Assembly: GCA_002343325.1 (NCBI GenBank)
Contig: DDSG01000151.1
Span: forward strand, 1 to 23,641
Direction of reading: 5' to 3'
Origin: Phycisphaerales bacterium UBA2396
GTDB taxonomy: Bacteria; Planctomycetota; Phycisphaerae; Phycisphaerales; UBA1924
Length of the DNA stretch: 23,641 bases
This document shows positions 5,991-14,208 of the stretch, piece by piece. The first letter of the stretch is position 1; each line of letters opens with the position of its first letter. Under the pieces are notes generated by a model. That model searched no databases. It saw only the letters and a program-made list of their open reading frames with translations, and was not told where the DNA came from. The position numbers and the translations under genes are program-made.

Positions 5991-7599
5991 TTCCTTCGTG
6001 CGTGATCTCGCGTCGGCGGATCGCCTTTGCGGGATTGCCGACATAGATCGTGTCGGGGTCCATGTTCTTAAAGACGCTCGAGCGTGCGCCGAGGACCGAC
6101 CGATCCCCCACCACCACGCCCGGGCCCACATAGGCGTCGGTGGCGATCCAGCAGTCGGCCCCGATCGTGATGGGCGGGCGCTGGAGCGTGAACCGTCGCG
6201 ATGTATGGTCGTGCGTGCCCGCGCAGAGGTGTGCGTACTGGCTGATGACGGTGCGGGGGCCGATGGTGATGGGTCCAAGGGCGTAGAGAATCGCGAAGTC
6301 GCCCACGACGACGTCATCGCCGATGTAGAGATTCCAGGGGATATCGACGCGGGCTGTCGGGCGGACCTTGACCCCTTTGCCGAGGGTGGCCCCGAAGAAC
6401 CGGAGGATCGTCGCACGCACGCCGTACCAGTTGTGGAACGTCATGCGGAAGAGGGGGCGGCCGGCGACCATCCAGACGGCACGCACCATGTTCTGGCGCA
6501 GACTCCACGTGGTGCGCCCGGGGGTCGTGGCGACCAACGGCTCCTGAGCGGGGGGCTCGATCGCATCGGCGGATCCCGCGGTTGGCGGCGGCGGGGAGAC
6601 GTGCACCGTGCTCACCGGCGGATCGGGCTCTCGTTCGTGTACGGGCGCTTCGACCTTTGGAAGCGACTGACCCGCGAGCCTCGGCGTGGGCGGGGCCGGG
6701 GGCGCGGCGACCTGGCGAACCATGGCGGCGGCCGCACCCTCCATGCGGAGCGAGCGCAGCTTGATCTGGATCATCCGCTCGTAGACGGCAAGCAGATCAG
6801 CAAAGAGCAGACCGGCCCGGCCGTCGAGCAGGCCTCCCTGCAGGATCAGCGTGTACAGCCAGCGCAATTGGGGGCGCAGGGGTAGCCCCGAACCGATGCG
6901 CTTGAGGGCCCGCCGGCGTTCGACGTGGTCGGGCGAGAAGAGGCGGGCGAGCATCGATCGTCCGTCGCGCTGACCGGAGAGAATCTCCATCGCTTCGCGG
7001 GTGCTGTAGGCGTTGTGCCGGTAGAACCAGTCGTCGAGCCCCTTGCTGAAGCTGTGATGCACGTAAGGCCAGCGGAGTCGTCCGACGCGGGTGCCGGGCT
7101 GCTCGCGTTGGCCGTGCCCGTGATCGACGAACCGCATGCGATGCTTGTGGAAGAGCCTCATCTGGTAGGTGGGGTAGCTGCTCGCCCACTTGATCCAGCT
7201 TCCCATGAAGATCGTCTGGTTGGCGACGTAGTAGCCGGCCTCTTCGGGGTCGCGGCCCATCTCGTCGTCGATCTCGCGCACCAGTTCGGGCGTAAACCGC
7301 TCGTCGGCGTCGAGATGAAAGATCCAATCGTGCTTGCAGGGGATGTTCTCGATCGCCCAGTTGCGCTGCTTGCCGAAGCTCTCGAAGGGGTTGTAGTAGA
7401 CCTTGGCGCCCATCGCGCGGGCGATCTCGACCGTGCGATCGCGCGATCCGGAGTCGAGCACGTGCACGTCATCGCTCCAGGCGCACGTCCGCAGGCACTC
7501 GGCGATGTTGATCTCTTCGTCCAAGGTCAGAATAACCACCGAGACCTTGGGCTTGGGTCCATTCCAATCTTCACGAACGATGTCGAGCGGCTTGGCCAT
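5983..7599 (-). CDS. Fusion of GT2 glycosyltransferase and left-handed beta-helix acetyltransferase
   Basis: The protein has 538 residues. Residues ~15-290 are a family 2 glycosyltransferase (P-K-V-S-V-V-I-L-T-L-D-E-E-I-N; D-S-G-S-R-D-R-T; D97-A-D99-E nucleotide-sugar/metal motif), close in style to LPS-core GT2 enzymes such as WaaE/KdtX. A linker of ~90 Pro/Ala-rich residues follows. Residues ~385-530 are a hexapeptide-repeat acyltransferase of the WcaF type (N390-W-Y-G-V-R-A, I-G-D-D-V-V-V-G-D-F, C-A-G-T-H-D-H, I-G-A-D-C-W-I-A, G-N-P-A-K-A-I-R). Both activities fit exopolysaccharide or LPS assembly at the cytoplasmic face, with a sugar added and then acetylated. The gene diverges from the GT4 gene over a 135-base spacer. 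ATG 7599 has only a weak ribosome binding site. No stop or frameshift separates the halves, so the fusion is read as real. Confidence 0.88.
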   Translation of the reverse strand: MAKPLDIVREDWNGPKPKVSVVILTLDEEINIAECLRTCAWSDDVHVLDSGSRDRTVEIARAMGAKVYYNPFESFGKQRNWAIENIPCKHDWIFHLDADERFTPELVREIDDEMGRDPEEAGYYVANQTIFMGSWIKWASSYPTYQMRLFHKHRMRFVDHGHGQREQPGTRVGRLRWPYVHHSFSKGLDDWFYRHNAYSTREAMEILSGQRDGRSMLARLFSPDHVERRRALKRIGSGLPLRPQLRWLYTLILQGGLLDGRAGLLFADLLAVYERMIQIKLRSLRMEGAAAAMVRQVAAPPAPPTPRLAGQSLPKVEAPVHEREPDPPVSTVHVSPPPPTAGSADAIEPPAQEPLVATTPGRTTWSLRQNMVRAVWMVAGRPLFRMTFHNWYGVRATILRFFGATLGKGVKVRPTARVDIPWNLYIGDDVVVGDFAILYALGPITIGPRTVISQYAHLCAGTHDHTSRRFTLQRPPITIGADCWIATDAYVGPGVVVGDRSVLGARSSVFKNMDPDTIYVGNPAKAIRRREITHEGTQ

Positions 7600-7734
7600 G
7601 CGCGCGGATCCAGCGACCCTCTATCGGCAGTTCCCCCCGTGACCTCCGCCCCGTTGACGACGACAACGGCGGTCTGGGCTGACGGCGGGCCGTATGCTAG
7701 CCGATACACCGTACAGCACCCCACGGAACCCCCC

Positions 7735-9045
7735 ATGGCGACCGATCAGCATACGAACGACCGGCTTCGTGTCGTGATTCTCAATCAGTACTACGCCCCG
7801 GACGTCGCCTCGACGGGACAGTTGCTCCACGAGCTGGCGCACGAACTGGCGCGGCAGGATCTGGACGTCAAGGTCATCACCTGCCGCCCGAGCTATGGCC
7901 CGCCCGAGACGTGGAAGCCGTGCCCGCGGCACGAAGTTTCGGGGGGGGTCGAGGTCCGTCGGATGCTCTCGACCCGCTTCTCGAAGGACAACCTGATCGG
8001 CCGGCTGACGAACATCGCCACGTTCCTCGGGAACCTGTCGGTGCGGATGCTCTTCTCGCGTGGGCGGCGGAACGTGTTCCTGTACACGAGCAACCCGCCG
8101 TTCCTGGCGATCATCGGGGCGCTGGTGTCGCTGATCCGCCATCACAAGTATGTCGTGCTGCTGCACGATGCCTACCCGGACGTGGCGGTGTGGGTCGGGA
8201 AGATCAAGAGCGGCTCGCTGATCGAGCGAGTCTGGCATCGGGTCAATCGGTTCTTCTATCGTCGCGCCGAGCAGACCATCGTGCTCTGCGAGGCCGCCAA
8301 GCGGCTGGTGTGCGATCACTACGGCGTGGACCCGTCGCGGGTGCACGTGGTGCACAACTGGGCCAACGCAGACCTTCTGAAGCCAAAGCCCAAGCACGAG
8401 TCAACCTTCGCGCAGGAGCACGGGCTGGTGGAGCCCTTCACGGTGCTCTACTCGGGGAACATCGGGCTGTACTACGACTTTGACACGGCGCTCGGGGCGG
8501 CGGAGATTCTGAAGAACGAGAATTTCAGGCTGGTGATCATCGGAGGGGGTGGGCGGAAGCAATGGGTGGCCGACGAGATCAAGCGTCGCAGCCTGACGAA
8601 TACGCTGCTGCTGCCGTATCAGCCGTACGAGAAGCTGCCCGAGTCGCTGACCGCGTGCGACGCGTCTCTTGTGACGATCGCGAAGGGGATCGAGGGAATC
8701 AGTTTCCCGAGCAAGCTGTATTCGACGCTATCGGTCGGGCGTGCGGTGTTGGCGCTGGCGGAGCCTGAGAGCGAGATGCGGCGGATGATCGAGGACAATG
8801 ACGCCGGACGGTTCTCGGCGGTCGGCGACCCCGAGGCGCTGGCACAGGTGATCCGGGAGATGATGGCCGACCCGGCGCGCTGCGAAAGGCAGGGGCGGAA
8901 CGCCCGGGCATTCTTCGAGCGCGAGTTCACGATCGCGGCGGCGGGGGCGAAGTACGCGCGGGTGCTGCGCGATGCGTACCCGGGCGAGGGGCAGTCGGCA
9001 GAGAGCCGTGGCGCGGTCGCCGAGCCGCAGGCCGACGCCGCCTAA
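7735..9045 (+). CDS. GT4 glycosyltransferase, WcaI/WbuB-like
   Basis: The start is taken as ATG 7735, because the frame continues upstream only as the antisense of the GT2 fusion gene. This gives 436 residues. The N-terminus (V-V-I-L-N-Q-Y-Y-A-P-D-V-A-S-T-G-Q) is typical of the WcaI/WbuB group of GT-B retaining transferases. Further family motifs are V-L-L-H-D-A-Y-P-D, V-V-H-N-W-A-N, V-L-Y-S-G-N-I-G-L in the middle, and G-I-S-F-P-S-K-L-Y with A-E-P-E-S-E-M in the donor-binding C-terminal half. It would transfer a sugar from an NDP-sugar to a lipid-linked repeat unit for exopolysaccharide or O-antigen. The donor cannot be read from sequence. The Shine-Dalgarno is weak. Its stop codon overlaps the dnaE stop on the other strand. 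Confidence 0.9.
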   Translation: MATDQHTNDRLRVVILNQYYAPDVASTGQLLHELAHELARQDLDVKVITCRPSYGPPETWKPCPRHEVSGGVEVRRMLSTRFSKDNLIGRLTNIATFLGNLSVRMLFSRGRRNVFLYTSNPPFLAIIGALVSLIRHHKYVVLLHDAYPDVAVWVGKIKSGSLIERVWHRVNRFFYRRAEQTIVLCEAAKRLVCDHYGVDPSRVHVVHNWANADLLKPKPKHESTFAQEHGLVEPFTVLYSGNIGLYYDFDTALGAAEILKNENFRLVIIGGGGRKQWVADEIKRRSLTNTLLLPYQPYEKLPESLTACDASLVTIAKGIEGISFPSKLYSTLSVGRAVLALAEPESEMRRMIEDNDAGRFSAVGDPEALAQVIREMMADPARCERQGRNARAFFEREFTIAAAGAKYARVLRDAYPGEGQSAESRGAVAEPQADAA

Positions 9046-12000
9046 TCCCCACCACCACCGCCGCGACGGCCCGACCAGCGGTTTTCAGCGGTTTTTTCGA
9101 CGGCCACGCCCCCGACGACGCGGACCATCCCCGGGCCAACCAATTCGGTGAGGCGATCGATCAACGGGATATCGAGGGGCTGTCGGAGCGCCGGCGGCAA
9201 GGCGAGCAGGGCGACGTGCTGGGCGGTCGCGATGGCCAGTTCGATGGGGAACCACGTGGCCGGGTCGGCGCGCTCGGGAGCTTCGAGGGTGGACGCTGCG
9301 GCACCGGTCTTGACGCCGTTGGTGTGCGGGCGGGATGACTCGGACAGAGCCGCGGCGATGGCGGCGGGGTTCCTGACCGTGCTCGGCGCGGTCTGGGGCT
9401 GAAGTCGTGAGGCGAGCAGCTCGCCGAGCCGACCGATCGCGGCTTCGGACGAGCCGTTGAGCTTGGTTTCGTCGACGATGACCTGAAGCCGACCGGGCAG
9501 GAGCGGAACGCTATCGACGGGTGTGATCTTCTCGATGAGGATCTGGGGCTCGCCGCGCTTGTGGTCGACGCGACCGAGCACGAAGACCGCGCGATCGATC
9601 TCGCAGAGGTGACCGTACTTGGCGAACTGGTCGGTGAACATGAACCCCTCGGCGATGCCCGAGGCGTCCTCGATGGTGACGGCGGCCATCTTCTGCCCGG
9701 CGGACCGGCCCGACTTGGCGACCAGCACCCGCACCGCATTGATCGCGCCCGCGAGAACGATCCGCTGGTCCTGGGCGGCGGCCTTGACGCTCGCCGTGCT
9801 GCCCGTCGCGAACACCTGCACCCACCGCTTCCACTGATCGAGCGGATGGCTGCTGACATAAAAGCCAAGCACGTCCTTCTCGAATTTCAGCGCTTCGCCC
9901 TCGGGCCAGGGGATCGTTTTGGCGAGCCCCCCCGCAGCCCCGGCGGCCGGCTTGATCTCGACCACGGCCCCGCCGAAGAGAGCGCCCTGCCCGGACGCCT
10001 TGTCCGCGGCGGCCTTCTGGCCGGCGCTGACAGCCTGATCGATCGAAGCGATCATCGCCGCCCGGTTTGTCTTGCCGTGCAGGCTGTCCATCGCACCGCA
10101 CTTGATCAGTGCCTCGATCGTGGCTTTGTTGATGACCCCCTGCCCGTGCGACATCACGCGCTCGCAGAAATCAAAGAGCGAGAGGTAAGGCCTACGCCCG
10201 GAGGGCTGCTCGCGATCCTTGATGATCGCCTCGATCGCCTTGTCGCCCGCCCCTTTGATCGCCCGCAGGCCGAACCGCACGTGACCATGATGGGCAAGCC
10301 TGGGCTCGTCGGGCTCGAAGACCACGCTGAACTCGGCGTCGGAGAGATTGACATCGGGCGCCCGCACTTCGACGCCGGTCCGCAGCGGCTTGCGCGTTGC
10401 GGGGTCGATGAACAGGCACTTGCGGGCGTCTTCGAGGTAAGGGATCCACTCGCTGACCTTGTTCGCCTGCGACTCGTACGTCAGGAACGCCGACATGTAC
10501 TGGTTCGGGAAGTAGGTCTTCAGGTAGGCCGTCTGATACGCGACGATCGCGTAGCCCGTGGAGTGGCTCTTGTTGAAGCCGTACCCGGCGAACTTGAGGA
10601 TGAGCTCGAAGAGGTCCTCGGCCTGCTGCTTGCTGAGGCCCTGCTTCTGCGACCCGTCGACAAACTTCGGGCGCTCCTTCTCGATCTTGTCGTGCTTCTT
10701 CTTGCTGATGTTCTTGATGAGGGTGTAGGCATCGCGCAGCTTGATTCCGCCCAGGCCGTGCACGATCTGCATGACCTGCTCCTGGTACACCATCACGCCG
10801 TACGTCTCGGCGGTGAATCGATCGACGATCTCGTGGACCTTGGGCACGTCCTGCCTGCCGTGCTTGCGGGCGTTGTAGTCGGGGATGAGGTCCATCGGGC
10901 CGGGGCGGAAGAGCGCGTTGGCGGCGATGAGATCTTCGAGCCGGTCGGGCTTCATCTCGCGAAGCAGCCTGCGCATCCCGTCGGATTCGAACTGGAAGAC
11001 GCCCGTCGTGTCGCCCCGGCGGAAGAGCTCGAAGACATTCTGGTCGTCGTACGCGAGTCGGTCGAGGTCGAGCGGGTGCGGGCCGCCGTCGCCCGGGGTG
11101 CGTCCGACCGCGGCGTACATCCCCTTCTCGCCCAGGCCCTCCACGATGAGCCGCTTCGCCCGCTCGATGATCGAGAGCGTGCGCAGCCCGAGGAAGTCCA
11201 TCTTAAGCAGGCCCATCTTCTCGCACGTGGGCCCGTCCCACTGGGTCACAATCTCGTTCTCGTCGCTCCCCGTCTGGCGATAAAGCGGCACGATCTCCGA
11301 GAGAGGTCTGGTCGCGACAATCACGCCCGCCGCGTGGACGCCCGCGTGGCGAACCTGCCCCTCGAGCGTCATCGCCTGTTCGATGAGCTCGCGGGCCCGC
11401 TCTGGCGAGATTTGCTGCTCGGGCGAAAGCCCCTGGTTGACGCGTTCGAGGCTGGCCCTGGTTCCTTCGAGCACGCCCTTGAGTTCGGGCTCCTGCTCGA
11501 TGGCCTCTTCGAGCGTGATGTTGAGCGTCTCGGGGATGAGCTTGGCGATGCGGTCGGCGACGGGCAGCGAGACCTCGAGCACGCGTGCCACGTCGCGGAT
11601 CGCCGCGCGGGCTTTCATGGTGCCGAAGGTGATGATCTGCGCGACGTGGCCGTACTTGCTCCGGACGTGGTTGATCACCTCGCCGCGCCCGTCCTGGCAC
11701 AGGTCGATATCGATATCGGGATACTCGGAGCGGTCGGGGTCCGTGAAGCGTTCGAACAGCAGCCCGTACTTCACGGGGCAGGCGTTGGAGAGGCCCAGCA
11801 CATAGCCCACCATCGTGCCGACGCCCGAACCACGGGCGTTGGCGGGGATTCCTCGCTGGCGTCCCCAGTTCACGAAGTCCCACACGATGAGGAAGTACGC
11901 GGAGATGTTCTTGTCCGCGAGAATCTTCAGTTCGCGTTCGAGCCTCGCCCGTCGCTCCGCGTGCTCGGGCGATCCGTCGCCGCCCGGGCCGTAACGCCAG

Positions 12001-13142
12001 ATGTACCCCGCCTCGGCGAGCATCCGCAGGGCGGTGTCGCACTGCACTTTCGAGTCGGCGAGTTGCTCGGCGGTCGGTGTCGTGGGGAATGGCTCGACGT
12101 TGAACGCGGCGCAGTACGCCTTGTACCACGCCGTCAGATCGCCGCCGAACTTCGCGTCATCATGCCTGGGCAGCGCTTTCTTCGCGGGGATCGTGATCCG
12201 GACCATGGGGGCGTTGTTCCGACCCATGGGAAGCTCGACGTTGCAGCGTTCGGCGATTGCGACTGTGTTGTCGCACGCGACCCGGCCGATGTCGCCGTAC
12301 GTCTCCTCGAAGAGCTCCCGCATCTCCCCCGGGCTCTTGACGTAGAGCTCGGTGGGGTACTTCATGCGGGCGTCGTCGAACTTGCTCTTGCCCGTCGAAA
12401 TGCAGACAAGCGTGTCGTGCGCGTCGTGATCCTCTCGCCGAAGGAAGTGCGAGTCGTTGTCGCAGACCAGCGGCAGATTGAGCTCGCTCGCAAGGCGGAT
12501 CAGGTGCTTATTGATCGAGTTCTGCTCGCGGATGTGGTGCTGAAGCTCGATGAAGAAGCGCCCGGGGAAGTTCGCCGCGTGCCACTCGGCGCTCTCCCGC
12601 GCGAGCTTCCAGAACTTCTCGTCGCCCGTCCGTTCAAAGTCGAGCAGGTGCTCGCCGATCTCGCTGCCCAGGTGCCCGTTGATCGCGATCAGGCCCGCGC
12701 CGTGCCGGGCGAGAAGCTCGCGGTCGACGCGGGGTTTGTAGTAGAACCCGGTGAGATACGCCTCGCTCGCGAGCACCAACAGATTCTGCCACCCCTCGTT
12801 GTTCTCGCAGAGCAGCACGAGGTGGTACCCGCCCTCGCCGCCGCCGCTGTACGTCCGATCGGTCCGGGGCTTGCCGGGTGGCGTCACATACGCCTCACAC
12901 CCGAGGATCGGCTTGATCCCCTTCTCCTTGCACGCCTGGTACACCGCCACCGCGCCGAAAATGTTCCCGTGATCCGTCACGGCGACGGCGTTCATGCCCA
13001 GCTCGGCAACCCGCGCCACCAGGCGATCGACGCGATTGCCCCCGTCCAGCAGCGAGTACTCCGTGTGCAGGTGCAGGTGGACGAACTGCTTCTCCCGCGG
13101 GAGCGCGGCCGCCTCGCCTGCTGATGCCTTCGACTCGCCCAT
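9042..13142 (-). CDS. dnaE: DNA polymerase III subunit alpha
   Basis: This is the replicative polymerase catalytic subunit, 1366 residues from ATG 13142. The open frame extends to 13469, but that extension has no family resemblance, and GAGG lies about 10 bases before 13142. The PHP domain starts at once with H22-L-H24-L-H26-T-E-Y-S-L-L-D-G and A-V-T-D-H-G-N. Palm catalytic aspartates are D478 and D480 in P-D-I-D-I-D-L, and D649 in K-M-D-F-L-G-L-R-T-L. The fingers follow (R-P-G-P-M-D-L-I-P, G-Y-G-F-N-K-S-H-S). Near the C-terminus is an OB-fold (I-V-L-A-G-A-I... to I-T-P-V). It is longer than the ~1160-residue E. coli enzyme, partly from extra sequence between PHP and palm and partly from an Ala/Pro-rich C-terminal region ending in a Gly run. 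Its TAG stop overlaps the stop of the GT4 gene. Confidence 0.97.
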   Translation of the reverse strand: MGESKASAGEAAALPREKQFVHLHLHTEYSLLDGGNRVDRLVARVAELGMNAVAVTDHGNIFGAVAVYQACKEKGIKPILGCEAYVTPPGKPRTDRTYSGGGEGGYHLVLLCENNEGWQNLLVLASEAYLTGFYYKPRVDRELLARHGAGLIAINGHLGSEIGEHLLDFERTGDEKFWKLARESAEWHAANFPGRFFIELQHHIREQNSINKHLIRLASELNLPLVCDNDSHFLRREDHDAHDTLVCISTGKSKFDDARMKYPTELYVKSPGEMRELFEETYGDIGRVACDNTVAIAERCNVELPMGRNNAPMVRITIPAKKALPRHDDAKFGGDLTAWYKAYCAAFNVEPFPTTPTAEQLADSKVQCDTALRMLAEAGYIWRYGPGGDGSPEHAERRARLERELKILADKNISAYFLIVWDFVNWGRQRGIPANARGSGVGTMVGYVLGLSNACPVKYGLLFERFTDPDRSEYPDIDIDLCQDGRGEVINHVRSKYGHVAQIITFGTMKARAAIRDVARVLEVSLPVADRIAKLIPETLNITLEEAIEQEPELKGVLEGTRASLERVNQGLSPEQQISPERARELIEQAMTLEGQVRHAGVHAAGVIVATRPLSEIVPLYRQTGSDENEIVTQWDGPTCEKMGLLKMDFLGLRTLSIIERAKRLIVEGLGEKGMYAAVGRTPGDGGPHPLDLDRLAYDDQNVFELFRRGDTTGVFQFESDGMRRLLREMKPDRLEDLIAANALFRPGPMDLIPDYNARKHGRQDVPKVHEIVDRFTAETYGVMVYQEQVMQIVHGLGGIKLRDAYTLIKNISKKKHDKIEKERPKFVDGSQKQGLSKQQAEDLFELILKFAGYGFNKSHSTGYAIVAYQTAYLKTYFPNQYMSAFLTYESQANKVSEWIPYLEDARKCLFIDPATRKPLRTGVEVRAPDVNLSDAEFSVVFEPDEPRLAHHGHVRFGLRAIKGAGDKAIEAIIKDREQPSGRRPYLSLFDFCERVMSHGQGVINKATIEALIKCGAMDSLHGKTNRAAMIASIDQAVSAGQKAAADKASGQGALFGGAVVEIKPAAGAAGGLAKTIPWPEGEALKFEKDVLGFYVSSHPLDQWKRWVQVFATGSTASVKAAAQDQRIVLAGAINAVRVLVAKSGRSAGQKMAAVTIEDASGIAEGFMFTDQFAKYGHLCEIDRAVFVLGRVDHKRGEPQILIEKITPVDSVPLLPGRLQVIVDETKLNGSSEAAIGRLGELLASRLQPQTAPSTVRNPAAIAAALSESSRPHTNGVKTGAAASTLEAPERADPATWFPIELAIATAQHVALLALPPALRQPLDIPLIDRLTELVGPGMVRVVGGVAVEKTAENRWSGRRGGGGGD

Positions 13143-13428
13143 GCTCGCAGTCCTCTGGATCGCCGACCACTTTATCACCCCCGCCCATCGAACGGGCTTG
13201 CCTGTCAACTGCGCCGCTGGCCCGAGAACCCCCGCTTTGCGTCGGTCCCTGACGCCCGCACCGGCACACGCGCTCCCGTGGGCCCTTCCCGCCTCCCGAG
13301 CGAGGCGTCGGGGTCGCCCCGGGCCCGGGTGTGTGGCATGGTGAAGGTGTCTCGGTTGCCCGCAAAGACCCCGGGCATGAACACGCGACGGACGCCTGTC
13401 AAACCGAGCATCCAGGGAAGGAAGAGAA
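13143..13428. other. Divergent intergenic region between dnaE and a PEP-CTERM-like gene
   Basis: These 286 bases contain no convincing gene. They should carry the dnaE promoter (-) and the promoter and leader of the gene at 13429 (+). On the - strand a perfect TTGACA occurs about 55-60 bases before the dnaE start, but no -10 lies at a normal distance. On the + strand the GCCCG...CGGGC pair near 13357-13378 could form a short hairpin. No firm promoter call can be made. Confidence 0.5.
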
Positions 13429-14133
13429 ATGAAGACTTTCGCTGCTGTTGTTGTCGCCGCCGCTTGCACCGCCGCCGCTCACGCCGACTTCGTGGACGTT
13501 CGGTACACGGGCACCGCCAAGGGCATCAACGTCCGCGTGCAGGACCCCGTGGGAGCCCGCAACCTGTTCGCCGGCCAGCTCAAGCACGAGCTGAGCAACG
13601 GCACGGGCGTCGCGGCCACGCTCTCGGGCGAACACCGCACCTTCTGCTCGGACCTGTACCAGACCGTCACGAGCACGACCAAGACGTACGAGCTGGTGAC
13701 GATCGACTACATGCCCGGCGCCGCCCCGATGGGCAACGTCAAGGCCGGGGCCCTGCAGGCCTTGTACAACTCCTTCGGCGTCGCCGCGACGGACGTCAAC
13801 GCCGACACGAAGCTCGCCGGTGCGTTCCAGCTCGCGGTCTGGGAGATCGTGACCGACTTCAACGGCACGCTTGCCAGCCTCGGGATGTCCAGCGGCGGGT
13901 TCAAGGCGACCAAGACCGATGGCTCGGCCCTTGACGCCACCGTCTCCTCGCATCTGGCCGCCATGTTCTCCGCAGCGGCCAACGTGGCGACGACCGGCAT
14001 CTCCCTGACGGGTCTTTCGAGCGGCAAGGCGCAGGACCAGATTCTGATGGGCTTCGCCGTGCCCGCCCCGGGGACCGCGGTGCTCGCGACCCTCGGGACG
14101 CTCATGATCGCCCGCCGCCGCCGCCAGGCCTAA
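13429..14133 (+). CDS. PEP-CTERM-like surface protein, paralogue of the 5257 protein
   Basis: The protein has 234 residues, with a strong GGAAGGAAGAG ribosome binding site before ATG 13429. A signal peptide (M-K-T-F-A-A-V-V...A-H-A) leads into a secreted domain. The C-terminus has V-P-A-P-G-T, a hydrophobic segment and A-R-R-R-R-Q-A, the PEP-CTERM arrangement. The domain carries F-C73-S-D and F-Q134-L-A-V-W-E, spaced 61 residues apart, against 63 in the 5257 protein, plus A-Q-D-Q-I-L near the end where the paralogue has I-Q-D-Q-I-I. Overall identity is low outside these motifs, so the Cys/Gln pair looks conserved under selection. Likely exported and exosortase-processed. Role unknown; matrix or adhesion is a guess. 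Confidence 0.85.
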   Translation: MKTFAAVVVAAACTAAAHADFVDVRYTGTAKGINVRVQDPVGARNLFAGQLKHELSNGTGVAATLSGEHRTFCSDLYQTVTSTTKTYELVTIDYMPGAAPMGNVKAGALQALYNSFGVAATDVNADTKLAGAFQLAVWEIVTDFNGTLASLGMSSGGFKATKTDGSALDATVSSHLAAMFSAAANVATTGISLTGLSSGKAQDQILMGFAVPAPGTAVLATLGTLMIARRRRQA

Positions 14134-14175
14134 GTCAGCACAACGCCAGACACGATCCTTGGCTCCACCCCTCGA

Positions 14176-14204
14176 CACGCCCCGGGCCCCTCGCCCGGGG
14201 CGTG
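14176..14204. terminator. Convergent terminator hairpin
   Basis: CACGCCCCGGGC (14176-14187) pairs perfectly over 12 bases with GCCCGGGGCGTG (14193-14204) around a 5-base loop. It lies between the stop at 14133 (+) and the stop at 14209 (-). No clear T-tract follows on either strand, so termination may be weak or rely on the very stable stem. Confidence 0.55.
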
Positions 14205-14208
14205 CTCG

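Noticed and set aside
9561..13124. Very long open frame on the + strand (1187 codons) opposite dnaE
   Set aside because: It is the antisense of a certain dnaE in high-GC DNA, where third-position GC bias removes stops. The product is Arg/Asp/Val/Leu-biased with no domain, and no ribosome binding site was seen.
13085..13200. TTGACA before dnaE (- strand) as a promoter
   Set aside because: The nearest -10-like hexamer (GATAAA) is about 25 or more bases away, too far for a standard promoter.
13338..13378. Shared GCAAAG hairpin-loop element in the leaders of both PEP-CTERM-like genes
   Set aside because: The pairing context differs (AAA loop between CCGGGC/GCCCGG versus a 9-base loop) and the match is too short to claim a common element.
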